Of a stretch of DNA of 64,000 bases, positions 29,014 through 38,627 are shown one piece after another (positions within the stretch are counted from its first letter, which is position 1; each line of letters opens with the position of its first letter). The translations under genes were made by a program, and so were the position numbers. The notes beneath the pieces are model-generated. The model was not told the origin of the DNA. It did not search any database and worked only from the letters and a program-made list of their open reading frames with translations. Source of the stretch: Oscillatoriophycideae cyanobacterium NC_groundwater_1537_Pr4_S-0.65um_50_18 (GTDB lineage: Bacteria; Cyanobacteriota; Cyanobacteriia; Elainellales; Elainellaceae); assembly GCA_016208305.1 (NCBI GenBank), contig JACQYI010000063.1, forward strand, positions 1-64,000, read 5' to 3'.

Positions 29014-29607
29014 ATGGAACTCACTGTTGAATGTAAAAAGCGCCCTGAGGGCAGCAAGCCTAATGCTCTTCGTCGTGGAGGGCAGATTCCGGCTGTGCTA
29101 TACGGGCACAAGGGCGTTGAGTCTATTGCGCTAACGCTAGATGCCAAAGCCGCCGAAACGCTTGTTAGAAAGTCTTCGCTGAACAATACTCTGATCAAAG
29201 TAAATGTGCCTGAACTGCCCTGGAGTGGCAAAGCCCTACTCCGCGAGGTGCAGTCCCATCCTTGGAAGCGTAGTATCTACCATCTCAGCTTCTTCTCAGT
29301 TAGCGCTAGCGACAAGCTAGAAGTCACCGTGCCGATTCACTTTGTGGGAACGGCCGTGGGCACTAAGCAAGAAGGTGGCGCTATGGACACTGTGCTAAAC
29401 GAACTAGAAGTTTCTTGCACAGGCGACAGCATTCCTGAAGTGATTGAGGTAGATGTCACCAATATGAATATTGGCGATGCTATCCATGTTCATGAGCTGC
29501 CCTTACCCGCAGGTGTGGTGGCTCTAGGAGAAGGCGATCGCGTTGTCGTTTCCATCTTGGGCAAGGCAGCTCAGACCACTGAAGAAGCGGCTGAAGTCGA
29601 AGAATAG
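29014..29607 (+). CDS. rplY: 50S ribosomal protein L25 (CTC form)
   Basis: 197 residues. The N-terminal 95 residues form the L25 5S-rRNA-binding domain (RPEGSKPNALRRGGQIPAVL, GKALLREVQSHPWKRSIYHL) and the rest is the TL5/CTC beta domain (IPEVIEVDVTNMNIGDAIHV). The long version is standard in cyanobacteria and Gram-positives. The acidic tail ends EEAAEVEE. It binds the central protuberance of the 50S subunit. The gene follows purA by 60 bp and ends before a strong terminator. Confidence 0.95.
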   Translation: MELTVECKKRPEGSKPNALRRGGQIPAVLYGHKGVESIALTLDAKAAETLVRKSSLNNTLIKVNVPELPWSGKALLREVQSHPWKRSIYHLSFFSVSASDKLEVTVPIHFVGTAVGTKQEGGAMDTVLNELEVSCTGDSIPEVIEVDVTNMNIGDAIHVHELPLPAGVVALGEGDRVVVSILGKAAQTTEEAAEVEE

Positions 29608-29708
29608 ATGATGTTTCAGCTCTGCTGCTTAGGCTGGGTAAGCCGGGGAAAGTGCTCAAAAGCTTCCTGGCTAAACCCTAAACGGCAGATTTAGAGCATG
29701 ATTTAGAG

Positions 29709-29740
29709 ACAGGGGCGCAGCCATGCTGTGTCCCTGTTTG
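29709..29740 (+). terminator. Terminator downstream of rplY
   Basis: ACAGGGGCGCAG pairs over 12 bp (two G-U) with CTGTGTCCCTGT, loop CCATG, followed by TTTGG. It is about 100 nt past the rplY stop. Confidence 0.65.
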
Positions 29741-29832
29741 GTATGCGGCTTTCATCTTCTATAGTCAAAAGTCAAAGCCTTCAATCAGTTCTCCTGCGTT
29801 GATGATCCCTTCACCTTTTACGGCAACCCTTC

Positions 29833-31392
29833 ATGACTGACCGCGTTCTTCCTGCGTTGATCCAGCAGATGATGCAGCCGGAATTTTATCCTCATCCGGT
29901 GCAGTCTCCTATTCAGCTGATTCAAACCCATGTATCCTATGTTCTGTTGACCGGAACCTATGCTTATAAGCTTAAGAAACCCGTCAACTTTGGCTTCCTG
30001 GATTACTCAACCCTGGAAAAACGGCAGCATTTCTGCCAAGAGGAGCTACGGCTTAACCAACGCTGTGCTCCAGAGATTTATTTAGAAGTCCTGCCGATCG
30101 CCAAAATAGACGATCGCTTTCAGCTGGGTGCGCCGGGTGCAGCCTCAGGAGAGATCACGGAGGAGATCGCAGACTATACGCTGAAAATGCAGCAGTTTCC
30201 GCAAGAGGGGCTGCTAGCCAATTTGCACCGACAAGGAAAGTTGACGGAGCCTCTGCTGCAAGAATTGGCCAAAACGATCGCCCAGTTTCACGCTCAGATT
30301 TCTACCAATGACTATATTCGTAGCTTTGGGGAACCTGCTCGCGTCAGAGAAGCGATCGACGAGAACTTTGAGCAGACTCAGCAATACATTGGGCGGGCAC
30401 AAACCCAAACCCAGTTTGATGAAACTCGCGCCTACAACGATCGCCTGTTTGCCGAGCATTCAGCCCTATTTATGGAACGGATGCAGCATGACCGGATTCG
30501 CGAATGTCATGGCGACCTGCATTTAGACAATATCTGCCTGTGGAACGATCGCCTCTGGCTATTCGACTGTATCGAATTCAATGAGCCGTTCCGGTTTGTC
30601 GATGTCATGTATGACATTGCCTACATCATCCGAGATTTAGAAGCGAGCGATCGCCCTGATCTCAGCACCCTATTTTTGAATGCCTATATTGAGCAAACTG
30701 GAGATTGGGAAGGGCTACAGGTTTTGCCTTTCTATGTGAATCGGCAAGCCTATGTCCGAGCCAAAATTGTTTCCTTCTTGCTAGATGATCCAGCCATTGC
30801 AGATGCTGACAAAGAGGAAGCCAGGAAGACTGCCGCTCGGTTTTACAAGCTGGCTTGGCAATATTCTCAGCCGCGTCAGGGGCAGCTAACGCTGATGTGT
30901 GGACTGTCTGGATCGGGAAAGAGCACGACCGCACGTCAGTTAGCTTGCCGCACCAGCGCCATTCACATTCGATCGGATGCGGTGCGAAAACATTTGGGCG
31001 GTATTCCGCTGCATCAACGAGGCAGTGCGGATCTGTACTCGACTGAAATGACCCAGAAAACCTACAAGCGATTGCTAGAGCTAGGTCTGCTGCTCGCACA
31101 GCAAGGTTATGCGGTAATTTTAGATGCGAAATACGATCGCTATGCTTTGCGAGAGCCTGTCTTGGCTGCGGCACAAGCCCATAACCTGCCGCTGCAAATC
31201 ATTCACTGTGATGCCCCGTCAGACCTGCTGCGATCGCGGCTGCAACAGCGTACCGGAGATATCGCTGATGCAACGGCTGACCTACTACCCAAACAATTTT
31301 TAGAACCTTTTAGTCCAGCTGAGCTACCCTATGTCAAGACCTTAGATACAACCCGTCCTATTCAGGAACTTATGCAAGACCTGGGATTCTAG
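29833..31392 (+). CDS. Aminoglycoside phosphotransferase-like / P-loop kinase fusion
   Basis: 519 residues. The N-terminal half has a kinase-like APH fold: SYVLLTGTYAYKLKKPVNFG and the catalytic loop ECHGDLHLDNIC (225-235) with FDCIEFNEPFRFVDV as the Mg-binding segment. The C-terminal half is an AAA/zeta-toxin-like P-loop kinase with LMCGLSGSGKSTTARQL (Walker A 357-364) and VILDAKYDRYALRE. The substrate of neither half is known; these fusions are widespread in bacteria and are not resistance enzymes by themselves. It is cytosolic and monocistronic. The spelled-out motifs are intact, so both halves are probably active. Confidence 0.88.
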   Translation: MTDRVLPALIQQMMQPEFYPHPVQSPIQLIQTHVSYVLLTGTYAYKLKKPVNFGFLDYSTLEKRQHFCQEELRLNQRCAPEIYLEVLPIAKIDDRFQLGAPGAASGEITEEIADYTLKMQQFPQEGLLANLHRQGKLTEPLLQELAKTIAQFHAQISTNDYIRSFGEPARVREAIDENFEQTQQYIGRAQTQTQFDETRAYNDRLFAEHSALFMERMQHDRIRECHGDLHLDNICLWNDRLWLFDCIEFNEPFRFVDVMYDIAYIIRDLEASDRPDLSTLFLNAYIEQTGDWEGLQVLPFYVNRQAYVRAKIVSFLLDDPAIADADKEEARKTAARFYKLAWQYSQPRQGQLTLMCGLSGSGKSTTARQLACRTSAIHIRSDAVRKHLGGIPLHQRGSADLYSTEMTQKTYKRLLELGLLLAQQGYAVILDAKYDRYALREPVLAAAQAHNLPLQIIHCDAPSDLLRSRLQQRTGDIADATADLLPKQFLEPFSPAELPYVKTLDTTRPIQELMQDLGF

Positions 31393-31441
31393 CGGGTTGC
31401 TCTAGCCTCAGGGTTTGTTTAATCGCACATTGGAGCGGTGC

Positions 31442-31825
31442 ATGTATAAATTTGCGTCAGATGAAGGATTTCGCTCTGGCCTGGCAACCTGGCTCATTTT
31501 TATCCTGCTGTTTGTGCTGGCAGGTTTCCGAGCTGAGCTATGTGTTCTCTTGGGAGCTATGGCAGGCTTAGCGGTTTGGAATATTGTCGGCTATCTGAAA
31601 GCCGAAGAGGTGAAGGCTGATCCTGAGCCAGAAGTTGCAGAACCTCAGCCCAGCGTGTTTCGAAATGTGGGAACAAAGCTGTTTGATCGCATCCGCAGAC
31701 CCAGCCCAACGGGAGAGAGTGAAGCTGAAGGTGGTCAGACGGGTCAAGCTTCGGGCAGAATTGGCGCAAGGCGACCCTCTAAGCGATACATTGGCCGTCG
31801 TCCTCCCAAACGCATTGGCAAGTAG
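31442..31825 (+). CDS. Membrane protein, unknown function
   Basis: 127 residues from ATG 31442 (MYKFASDEGFRSGLATWLIF). One or two membrane segments at about 15-45 (LIFILLFVLAGFRAELCVLL, GAMAGLAVWNIVGYL) are followed by an acidic then strongly basic soluble tail (RPSKRYIGRRPPKRIGK). An upstream in-frame TTG at 31415 would add nine residues but the ATG fits better. The basic tail suggests cytoplasmic location near nucleic acid or acidic lipid. Function is unknown. Confidence 0.7.
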   Translation: MYKFASDEGFRSGLATWLIFILLFVLAGFRAELCVLLGAMAGLAVWNIVGYLKAEEVKADPEPEVAEPQPSVFRNVGTKLFDRIRRPSPTGESEAEGGQTGQASGRIGARRPSKRYIGRRPPKRIGK

Positions 31826-31882
31826 CGACTGGCTAAAGATGGCTGATGGAACATATAGCTATAGCCACAAGGGGCTGAGGTA

Positions 31883-31916
31883 TTGTTGTGGGTGCGGTGG
31901 AGTGCATCCACAACAA
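31883..31916. terminator. Hairpin between convergent genes
   Basis: TTGTTGTGG-GTGC and GCA-T-CCACAACAA form a 13-bp stem (one G-U) with an 8-nt loop, midway between the convergent membrane gene and purE. There is no clear T-run, so bidirectional termination is inferred from position. Confidence 0.5.
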
Positions 31917-31975
31917 CGCCTTAAGAGCAATGGTTACTAATCTCCAACGATGTTTTGGCTAGTTGCTCCTCTAGC

Positions 31976-32497
31976 TCAGGCTTCGCCCGACAGATATTGC
32001 CGATAGCCGATCGCCTCTAATTTTTCCTGTTTTTTCCCCACCATTTCTTTCAAGCTTTGCCGATAGCGCTGAACTTTTTCCAGCAGCTCTGGCTGATGGC
32101 TAGCCAAGATTTGCACAGCTAGCAGGCCAGCATTTTGGGCATTGCCGATCGCCACGGTTGCCACCGGGATGCCGCTCGGCATCTGCACGATTGAGTACAG
32201 AGAATCCAAACCCTGCAAATGCTTTGAAGCCACAGGGACGCCAATGACGGGCAAAGGCGTTAAAGCCGCAACCATTCCGGGCAAATGCGCCGCCCCCCCT
32301 GCCCCCGCAATAATCACCTTGAGGCCGCGCAGATGGGCTGTTTGGGCATATTCCACCATGCGTTCTGGGGTGCGATGCGCCGAAACGATCGCCACCTCGC
32401 AAGGCACGCTAAACTCCTCACAGATTGCGATCGCAGCCTGCATAGTCGGCAAGTCTGAGTCGCTGCCCATGATAATTCCAACAGTGGGCTGAGTCAT
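31976..32497 (-). CDS. purE: N5-CAIR mutase PurE
   Basis: 173 residues. PurE converts N5-carboxyaminoimidazole ribonucleotide to 4-carboxyaminoimidazole ribonucleotide in purine synthesis. [41 protein letters not shown] and PVIGVPV are the octameric core motifs, with the conserved His in SAHRTP. The C-terminal 25 residues (ATYP region to YRQYLSGEA) are a variable tail. purK is not adjacent, which is usual in cyanobacteria. ATG 32497 gives the standard N-terminus. Confidence 0.96.
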   Translation of the reverse strand: MTQPTVGIIMGSDSDLPTMQAAIAICEEFSVPCEVAIVSAHRTPERMVEYAQTAHLRGLKVIIAGAGGAAHLPGMVAALTPLPVIGVPVASKHLQGLDSLYSIVQMPSGIPVATVAIGNAQNAGLLAVQILASHQPELLEKVQRYRQSLKEMVGKKQEKLEAIGYRQYLSGEA

Positions 32498-32573
32498 AAG
32501 CCTGTGATTGATAAAGCCTGTGATTGACTAAAGAATTGATTGCAAGCCTAGCGGTTTCGAGGCTCTTGCAACG

Positions 32574-33167
32574 TTATTGCTCAGCCGCCGATCGCCCCTG
32601 CTTACCCAACCGCACCAAGACAAAGTAGCCCAGGTAGAGCACATAAATGACTAGCCCAGTGATGCCCAAAAAGCCTAGAAACTCTGGCTTGGAAGCAGCA
32701 TGGAAAAAGTTTTTGTAGCCAAAAGGCGGATCGAGCCAGACCTGACAGAAAGAGGTGGCAAAGGTTTCTTGAGATACGGCGCACTGAAGGAAAGGAATGC
32801 TGGCCAGCACGCCCAACCCGCAGTAAAGGCTAACTGCCCATCGCCAACTGGTAAAGATCCATTTGAGCGGCGAAGAGGATCGATCGGCAATTTCCTCATT
32901 CAGATCAACCCAAAACCAAAGGCTAACGGGAATCAGAATTCGCGCCAAGATTCCAGACACAAAGCTAACAGGCAAGCTGCCAATCATGAGGTAGACGGTA
33001 ATCGCCAAAAGGCTAGATACACGCCAGTAGATGATCAGCAAGCGCTGCATGGCATCGGCTTTTTGCACAAACGCCCAAATGAGCAGCACAAAAGGCAAGA
33101 GGACAGTGAAAAGAACGGCCAGTCGGTAATCCATCCAGACTAGCGCTTGCAAAAGTTCTTGGGTCAT
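32574..33167 (-). CDS. DUF3177 family membrane protein
   Basis: 197 residues with about five to six hydrophobic helices (LAVLFTVLLPFVLLIWAFVQ; LLAITVYLMIGSLPVSFVSG; ITGLVIYVLYLGYFVLVRLG). The family is restricted to oxygenic phototrophs and plastid-bearing organisms, and its function is unknown. It is probably in the thylakoid or plasma membrane. It is encoded between purE and yvcK on the same strand with 76 and 146 bp gaps; co-transcription is possible. Confidence 0.85.
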   Translation of the reverse strand: MTQELLQALVWMDYRLAVLFTVLLPFVLLIWAFVQKADAMQRLLIIYWRVSSLLAITVYLMIGSLPVSFVSGILARILIPVSLWFWVDLNEEIADRSSSPLKWIFTSWRWAVSLYCGLGVLASIPFLQCAVSQETFATSFCQVWLDPPFGYKNFFHAASKPEFLGFLGITGLVIYVLYLGYFVLVRLGKQGRSAAEQ

Positions 33168-33313
33168 TTCGAGGAGTGAGGTTGCGGTGAGATAGCTTCT
33201 GCCGGACAGCGTATTGAGTCCTGAACCCGATTACACGAATTCCATCGCCTATTACCCTATCACTTCCCCTGGGCTATTTTCCTTTCGTTTTCCCATAAGC
33301 TGTCTCCCTTTGA

Positions 33314-34681
33314 TCATAGCCCTTGCGTGCGGGTGTACCAGCGCAGTAAAATCCGAGCCAGCCGATTGTGATTATGGCGAACGAGTCGAGTAGAGGCATC
33401 CTCATCCATAACATTGGCGACAACCGCACGCCGCCCCAACAGCATGACCGCTTCGCGATCGAAATAGACCGGGTGAGATCCCTCTTGGGCATAGTGAATT
33501 AGCGATTGGGCTGAGGGGGAGGTTTTTTGAACCAAGACGGCATTAAACAGCGGGTAGCCGCAGACTTCATCAATAGTCCGAATATGGTCAGATACCGTGT
33601 AGCCGTCAGTTTCACCCGGTTGGGTCATGATGTTGCAAACGTAGATGCGGGGCACTTGAGCGCGGGCGATCGCATCGGTGATTTCAGGAACCAGCAGGTT
33701 AGGAATGACGCTGGTGTAAAGCGAGCCAGGGCCAATAATGATGTAGTCGGCTTCTTCGATCGCCTGTACAGCTTTAGGCAACGCCGGAGGGTGAGCAGGC
33801 GTACAGCCGATTTTGATAATTTTCCCTCTGGCTTCGGTGATGTTGGATTCTCCTTCAATACGCCGTCCGTCGGCTAACTCTGCCCAGAGGCGCATATCGG
33901 TTAGGGTTGAGGGCAGCACCTGTCCGCGAATGGCCAGCACTTTAGAACTGGCTGCGATCGCCCGTTCCAGATCGCCCGTAATCTCGCTCATGGCCGTCAA
34001 AAACAGATTGCCAAAGCTGTGCCCTACTAAGCCATCTCCTGCCTGAAAACGATACTGAAACAGCTCTGTCAGCAGCTTTTCCTCATCAGCCAGCGCTGCC
34101 AAACAGTTGCGAATATCTCCTGGCGGCAAGACGCCAATTTCTCGACGCAATCGCCCTGAAGATCCGCCATCATCGGCCACTGTAACGATGGCACTAATAT
34201 TGGCGCTTAGACCCTTTAGCCCGCGCAGCAGCGTGGATAGCCCTGTGCCGCCACCGATCACCACAACTTTAGGGCCTCGATGCAGCCGTCGATGGGTCAT
34301 GAGGCGATCGATCAGCTCACCATCGCCTTCGGGCATAAGGACTTCGGTAATTGCGCCCAAACTGCGCTTTTGCCCCCAAAGAATCAGCAAAAAACCAACG
34401 ATCAGCACGAGTGGTCCGCTAATGTAGTTGGGCACGCGATCGGTAATGGTGCGCAGCAACTCTCGGATGAATTCGCTGAAATAATAAACGGGCGTTAGGT
34501 TGAGCCAAATAGCAAATCCTAGCCCTGTAAACACCATGCCTGTCGCGCTAATAAAGAGCCAGCGCTTGATCAATAAACCGGGTGCCAACCACTTAAACCA
34601 CTGGTTGACCCGATGACGACTGGGCGTGCGATCGCGCGACTCCTGAGCCAGAAGTTGCAAAGCGTGTTTGAGTAAACCCAT
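33314..34681 (-). CDS. yvcK: YvcK-family protein (gluconeogenesis/cell-shape factor)
   Basis: 455 residues. The soluble domain starts [18 protein letters not shown] (GGGTGL 143-148), with [29 protein letters not shown] and [18 protein letters not shown] as CofD-like/YvcK motifs; these proteins bind UDP-sugars and are needed for growth on gluconeogenic carbon. A cyanobacterial N-terminal extension of about 130 residues carries two membrane segments ([34 protein letters not shown]), so the protein is membrane-tethered. Start ATG 34681 gives the full extension. A CofD reaction is unlikely as the F420-side residues are not obvious. Confidence 0.92.
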   Translation of the reverse strand: MGLLKHALQLLAQESRDRTPSRHRVNQWFKWLAPGLLIKRWLFISATGMVFTGLGFAIWLNLTPVYYFSEFIRELLRTITDRVPNYISGPLVLIVGFLLILWGQKRSLGAITEVLMPEGDGELIDRLMTHRRLHRGPKVVVIGGGTGLSTLLRGLKGLSANISAIVTVADDGGSSGRLRREIGVLPPGDIRNCLAALADEEKLLTELFQYRFQAGDGLVGHSFGNLFLTAMSEITGDLERAIAASSKVLAIRGQVLPSTLTDMRLWAELADGRRIEGESNITEARGKIIKIGCTPAHPPALPKAVQAIEEADYIIIGPGSLYTSVIPNLLVPEITDAIARAQVPRIYVCNIMTQPGETDGYTVSDHIRTIDEVCGYPLFNAVLVQKTSPSAQSLIHYAQEGSHPVYFDREAVMLLGRRAVVANVMDEDASTRLVRHNHNRLARILLRWYTRTQGL

Positions 34682-35229
34682 GGATATAACTGATTCGGGA
34701 TAGCAAACTTGATCTGCCTACTTGATACCACAGGCACAATCATCTAGGCTCGATCTCTTAAAGCTTTAAGCCTTAAGCTGAGGCGGTGATAGGCGCTCTT
34801 ATTTTTATTTCACAGAGAGAGTAACTGACGGTATGACCTCATGACGGCTTATCCGCAGGAAAAGTGATCTGTATCACAGGAAATCTAGATACCAATCACA
34901 AAATCTTTCCCGGTTTCGCGCGTAGATTTGTGAAGATTGTGTGTAGATGCCCTAACTGTCGCCTGATCCATCTCGCCTTACCCATCATAGTCAAGCTTCA
35001 ACCTGACATCAGAAGATTTCGACGGCTCATTGCCCAGCGCCTTGAAATTTTCTTTGCTTGAACGCCCCAGTTTTTTCTCATTTTGCAACTCCCCACTTTG
35101 CCAATAGCGTGAGCGATCGCCTACCGTCAGTCCTCAGGTACTACACCTCTGCGTAGGCGACTGAAATTAAGCGGTTCTGCTCTACGCTTCTGAACCCGCC
35201 CTAGGCTCAATATTCGCAGGAAAAATTTC
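34682..35229. other. Intergenic region upstream of the exoprotein gene
   Basis: About 550 bp. CGCCTAC at 35108-35114 can pair with GTAGGCG at 35152-35158 across a loop of about 37 nt. No gene or known riboswitch is recognised. A 65-codon open frame at 34864 lacks protein character and is not called. Confidence 0.35.
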
Positions 35230-37866
35230 ATGACCTCTTCAGCCTTGCTTTCGACTGACAGCACTGTCGTCTTTATTGACCGAGCTGTCGCTGACTATGA
35301 CGCTCTAGCTACTGGGCTACAACCCAATACCCAAGCCTTTTTGTTAGATGCGACGCAAGATGGCATCACTCAGATCACTCAAGTCTTGCAGGGAGCCTCA
35401 AATCTCAGCAGTCTCCAGATCATTGCTCACGGAGAAGCTGGAACCCTACATTTGGGCAATGCCCAACTCAACGCCCAGAATTGCGATCGCTACGCAGCTC
35501 AAATCCGGCAATGGCGATCGGCACTCTCTACCCACGCTAATATCCTGCTCTATGCCTGTGCCGCCGCAGCGGATGTTGATCCTGAAAATGCGACTCGCTT
35601 CGCCCATGCCCCAAAGATTAAAACCTCTTCTGCGCCGCTGATCGATCGCCTCAGCCAACTCACCGGAGCAGTTGTTGCCGCCTCTCGCTACGCGATTGGC
35701 AACGGCAACTGGAACTTAGAGGTTGCAACAGGCAAAGTTACGGCGCAACCTGCGTTAACGGCAGCCACCCAAGCCACCTATGCGGGGCAGTTAGCCATCG
35801 TCACGGTCAGCAGCACAGCTGATAAAGGGGCAGGCTCGTTGAGAGCTGCGATCGGCTCGGCCAAAGCAGGCGATACGATTAAGTTTGCGGCCAGTCTGGC
35901 AAACAAAACCATCAAGCTGACCAGCGGACAGATCGAGCTAGCCAATGGCAAGAGCCTGACGATTGATGGCACGGGCGCAGCCAATCTTACTATCAGCGGC
36001 AATAGCGCCTCCCGCATTTTCTACGTCAACTCCAATCAAGATCGCCCGATTACCCTCAACCTCAAAAACATTACCTTGGTGGATGCCTACGTTGCCGATC
36101 AGGGCGGAGCAATTAAAGGCGAACATAAGGCCGTCATCAACATTGAGGGCGTCAAGTTCAAGAACAATACAGCCGATAAGGGCGGCGGCGCAATTTACTG
36201 CGCTTGGGAAAACAGCCTGACCGTTACCGGATCACAGTTCAACGGCAACAAAGCGATCGCAGGCAACGATGAACGAGGTGCGGGCGCGATCGCTTTTGTC
36301 AGCCCAGGCGCTATCACGCTACGCAACTCGCAATTTACCAATAATCGGGGCATTAACGGTGCAGCGGTCAATAGTCTCAATGGCAAACTGACTGTAGACA
36401 ACTGCAAATTTATCAACAACGACACCAACGCCGCCACCTACGGCACAGGTGCAAATCCTTTTCTGCGGGGCTATGGAGGTGCAATTTATACCGATCGCGC
36501 TAACAATGCGATCGTGATTACAAAAAGCACATTTCAAGGCAACAGCGCTAAAGCCTCTGGGGGGGCAGTGCATTTGTTTGCTGATCCAGAAGATGTGATT
36601 AGCATCGAAGGCAGCCTGTTTACAAACAACAAAGCTACCGGACTCCCCGGTGGCCAGGACAAGGGCAAAGGCGGCGCGATTACTCAAATTCGCAACAGCA
36701 CTGACCCACGCGGCAAATTTACGATCGCCAATTCCACGATCGCCAACAATGAAGGCTATGACCAAGGCGGCGGTCTCTGGGTCAACAACGCCCGCACCAC
36801 CATCACCAACAGCACCTTTTCAGGCAATAAGGTGTTTGGCGATGGCTTCAGCAACGTTGGCGGCGGCATGACGCTTTACAGTGACACCGACATTATTAAC
36901 ACCACGATCGCCAACAATTTTGCCGGATGGGTCGGGGGCGGTATCAGTGCCGTAGATGCAGCCAAAGTAACGGTACAAAACACGATCTTTTATAAGAATA
37001 CGGCCAAGAACGGAACGGCTAACTATGGCATTCAGCAGCACACCAGTCGCGAACTCACAGACAATGGTGGCAACATTCAGTTTCCACCCAAGAAAACCAA
37101 CAATTTCAACGACTACAACGCCACGGCCAAAGTCAGGCTGGTTGATCCTAAGTTAGGGGAACTGCAAGACAATGGCGGTGGCCTGCCCACCCATGCCCTG
37201 CTGAGCGGTAGCCCTGCCATCAATGCCGGGGTGAGCAACGGTTCACCTACCACCGACGAACGGGGCATTGGCCGCACCGACGGCAAGGTCGATGTTGGCG
37301 CATTTGAGTTTAGCGGCAGCCCGTCAGCGGGCGGGGGCGATCGCCTAACAGGCACAGCTACCGCAGACACCCTGACAGGCGGAGCAGGCAATGATACGCT
37401 GCTGGGCGGATTGGGTGCCGATGCGATCGCAGGCAAGGCAGGCAGCGATCGCTTTCTCTACAGTGGTTCTAGCCAACAGTTGGCGTTCTCTCAGTCGTTG
37501 ATCAATGCTCCCGATCGGCTAACAGACTTTAACCTGACGCAAAAAGATAAAATTCAGCTGGACTATGACGACAACCTGGCAACGGCACAACGTCCGAAGG
37601 CACTGTTTCATGCGGGTAAGGTGAGCGGTAGCCTTGGCAATGCCACAAAAGCCGCCTTTGCTGATAAAAATCGAGCCGTGGGCGGTCGGCAGACCTTAGG
37701 CGCTCAAGAGGCCGTGTTTTTTCAACGGGGTACCCGCACCTATCTCGCGATCAATGACAATCAGAAAGGATTTCAGGGCGATCGCGATCTCCTGCTGGAT
37801 CTGACAGGCATTCGCATGGCAGGGCAAACCGCAGGCGTGCTGAAAGTTGGAGATTACTTTGCTTAG
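35230..37866 (+). CDS. DUF4347 / beta-helix / RTX exoprotein
   Basis: 878 residues. The N-terminal DUF4347 domain (about 14-170; TVVFIDRAVADYDALA, LQIIAHGEAGTLHLG, ILLYACAAA) is typical of large cyanobacterial exoproteins. A choice-of-anchor/pectate-lyase-like beta helix follows (about 195-690; SLRAAIGSAKAGDTIKFA and many NNxA-GGGI-type turns), ending with a GAFEFSG repeat-type cap. RTX calcium-binding nonapeptides (GGAGNDTLLGG, about 712-735) lead to a C-terminal domain with FNLTQKDKIQLDYDD. No Sec signal is seen, and the RTX end suggests type I secretion. It is Asn/Gly rich, probably a surface or matrix protein; the ligand is unknown. Confidence 0.9.
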   Translation: MTSSALLSTDSTVVFIDRAVADYDALATGLQPNTQAFLLDATQDGITQITQVLQGASNLSSLQIIAHGEAGTLHLGNAQLNAQNCDRYAAQIRQWRSALSTHANILLYACAAAADVDPENATRFAHAPKIKTSSAPLIDRLSQLTGAVVAASRYAIGNGNWNLEVATGKVTAQPALTAATQATYAGQLAIVTVSSTADKGAGSLRAAIGSAKAGDTIKFAASLANKTIKLTSGQIELANGKSLTIDGTGAANLTISGNSASRIFYVNSNQDRPITLNLKNITLVDAYVADQGGAIKGEHKAVINIEGVKFKNNTADKGGGAIYCAWENSLTVTGSQFNGNKAIAGNDERGAGAIAFVSPGAITLRNSQFTNNRGINGAAVNSLNGKLTVDNCKFINNDTNAATYGTGANPFLRGYGGAIYTDRANNAIVITKSTFQGNSAKASGGAVHLFADPEDVISIEGSLFTNNKATGLPGGQDKGKGGAITQIRNSTDPRGKFTIANSTIANNEGYDQGGGLWVNNARTTITNSTFSGNKVFGDGFSNVGGGMTLYSDTDIINTTIANNFAGWVGGGISAVDAAKVTVQNTIFYKNTAKNGTANYGIQQHTSRELTDNGGNIQFPPKKTNNFNDYNATAKVRLVDPKLGELQDNGGGLPTHALLSGSPAINAGVSNGSPTTDERGIGRTDGKVDVGAFEFSGSPSAGGGDRLTGTATADTLTGGAGNDTLLGGLGADAIAGKAGSDRFLYSGSSQQLAFSQSLINAPDRLTDFNLTQKDKIQLDYDDNLATAQRPKALFHAGKVSGSLGNATKAAFADKNRAVGGRQTLGAQEAVFFQRGTRTYLAINDNQKGFQGDRDLLLDLTGIRMAGQTAGVLKVGDYFA

Positions 37867-37885
37867 GATCACGAACTTTTGACCG

Positions 37886-37930
37886 TAAATTTTTGACTCA
37901 GGAGGCTCTGCCTCCTGAGTCAAAAATTTA
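37886..37930. repeat. Perfect 21-bp inverted repeat, loop TCT
   Basis: The arms at 37886-37906 and 37910-37930 are exact reverse complements; the loop is TCT. GGAGGC/GCCTCC flanks the loop and the outer arms are AT-rich. It lies 20 nt after the exoprotein stop, so it may act as terminator for both convergent genes, but the arms are longer than needed. Outer flanks (GGATCACG left, CGTGATTC right) extend the symmetry imperfectly. Confidence 0.85.
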
Positions 37931-37955
37931 TTTCAGGTTAGCTTATCCGTGATTC

Positions 37956-38588
37956 TCAGGCTTCCAGCACCGTTCCTTTCAGACAGGTTCCGACCCAATT
38001 AGTACCCGCTACATTGGCTCCTGCCAATTCTGCACATAAAAGATTTGCGCCCGTCAAATTTGCCCCCGCGAGGTTGGCTCCCCGTAGATCGGCCTCCTCC
38101 AAATTGGCTTCGCTCAAGCTGGCTCCTTGCAGATCGGCCTGGGTCAGGTTGGCACCCGCCAAGTTTGCCCCGTTGAGGTTAGCACCCCGCAGATCCGCCC
38201 CGCGCAAGTCTACCCTTTGCAAGCTGACACCCATCAAATTTGCGCCGCTGAGAAATGCCCCAGCCAGCGTTGTGTGTGCCAGCCGAGACTGCATGAGATT
38301 GGCACCCCGCAGGTTGGCACCCCGCAAATCTGATTCAGTCAGGTCAGCTTGCATTAGGGTGGCTCCCAAAAAGTTAGCGCGCAGATCAGCCTGTCGCAGC
38401 TGACAACCCAGAAGACTAGAGCCATCCAAATTTGCTCCGTTCAGATTGACGCCATTGAGAATTGCGCCATTCAGCGTAGCGCCTGACAAATTGACGCGGC
38501 TTAGGTTGCATCGAGAGAGGTCTTCATCCTCTAGGTTCGCCCCTGCCAAATGCTTAACTTTGCCTGTCCGAACTGATTCAATGTCCAT
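37956..38588 (-). CDS. Pentapeptide repeat protein
   Basis: 210 residues, almost entirely A(D/N)LxG(A/S)-type pentapeptides (GANLRGANL, GADLRGANL) that fold as a right-handed quadrilateral beta helix of about 35 coils-sides. The N-terminus MDIESVRTGKVKHLAGANLE is short and lacks a signal peptide, so it is cytosolic. Pentapeptide proteins in cyanobacteria have diverse and mostly unknown roles; gyrase protection is known only for some. It is transcribed together with or just after the DICT gene to its right (39 bp gap). Confidence 0.93.
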   Translation of the reverse strand: MDIESVRTGKVKHLAGANLEDEDLSRCNLSRVNLSGATLNGAILNGVNLNGANLDGSSLLGCQLRQADLRANFLGATLMQADLTESDLRGANLRGANLMQSRLAHTTLAGAFLSGANLMGVSLQRVDLRGADLRGANLNGANLAGANLTQADLQGASLSEANLEEADLRGANLAGANLTGANLLCAELAGANVAGTNWVGTCLKGTVLEA

Positions 38589-38627
38589 GAGTTTGTTTGA
38601 CTGCGTTACGTTAAGGATGAAAGACGG

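Noticed and set aside
29833-31392. Aminoglycoside resistance gene
   Set aside because: The APH-like fold is clear, but this fusion family is chromosomal and widespread and is not a known resistance determinant.
31883-31916. Insertion-sequence end
   Set aside because: The inverted repeat is a simple hairpin between convergent genes, with no transposase fragment or target duplication.
34864-35061. 65-codon plus-strand open frame upstream of the exoprotein gene
   Set aside because: Composition (Cys/Arg/Ile-rich, no motif) and absence of a ribosome-binding site; it is likely untranslated leader.
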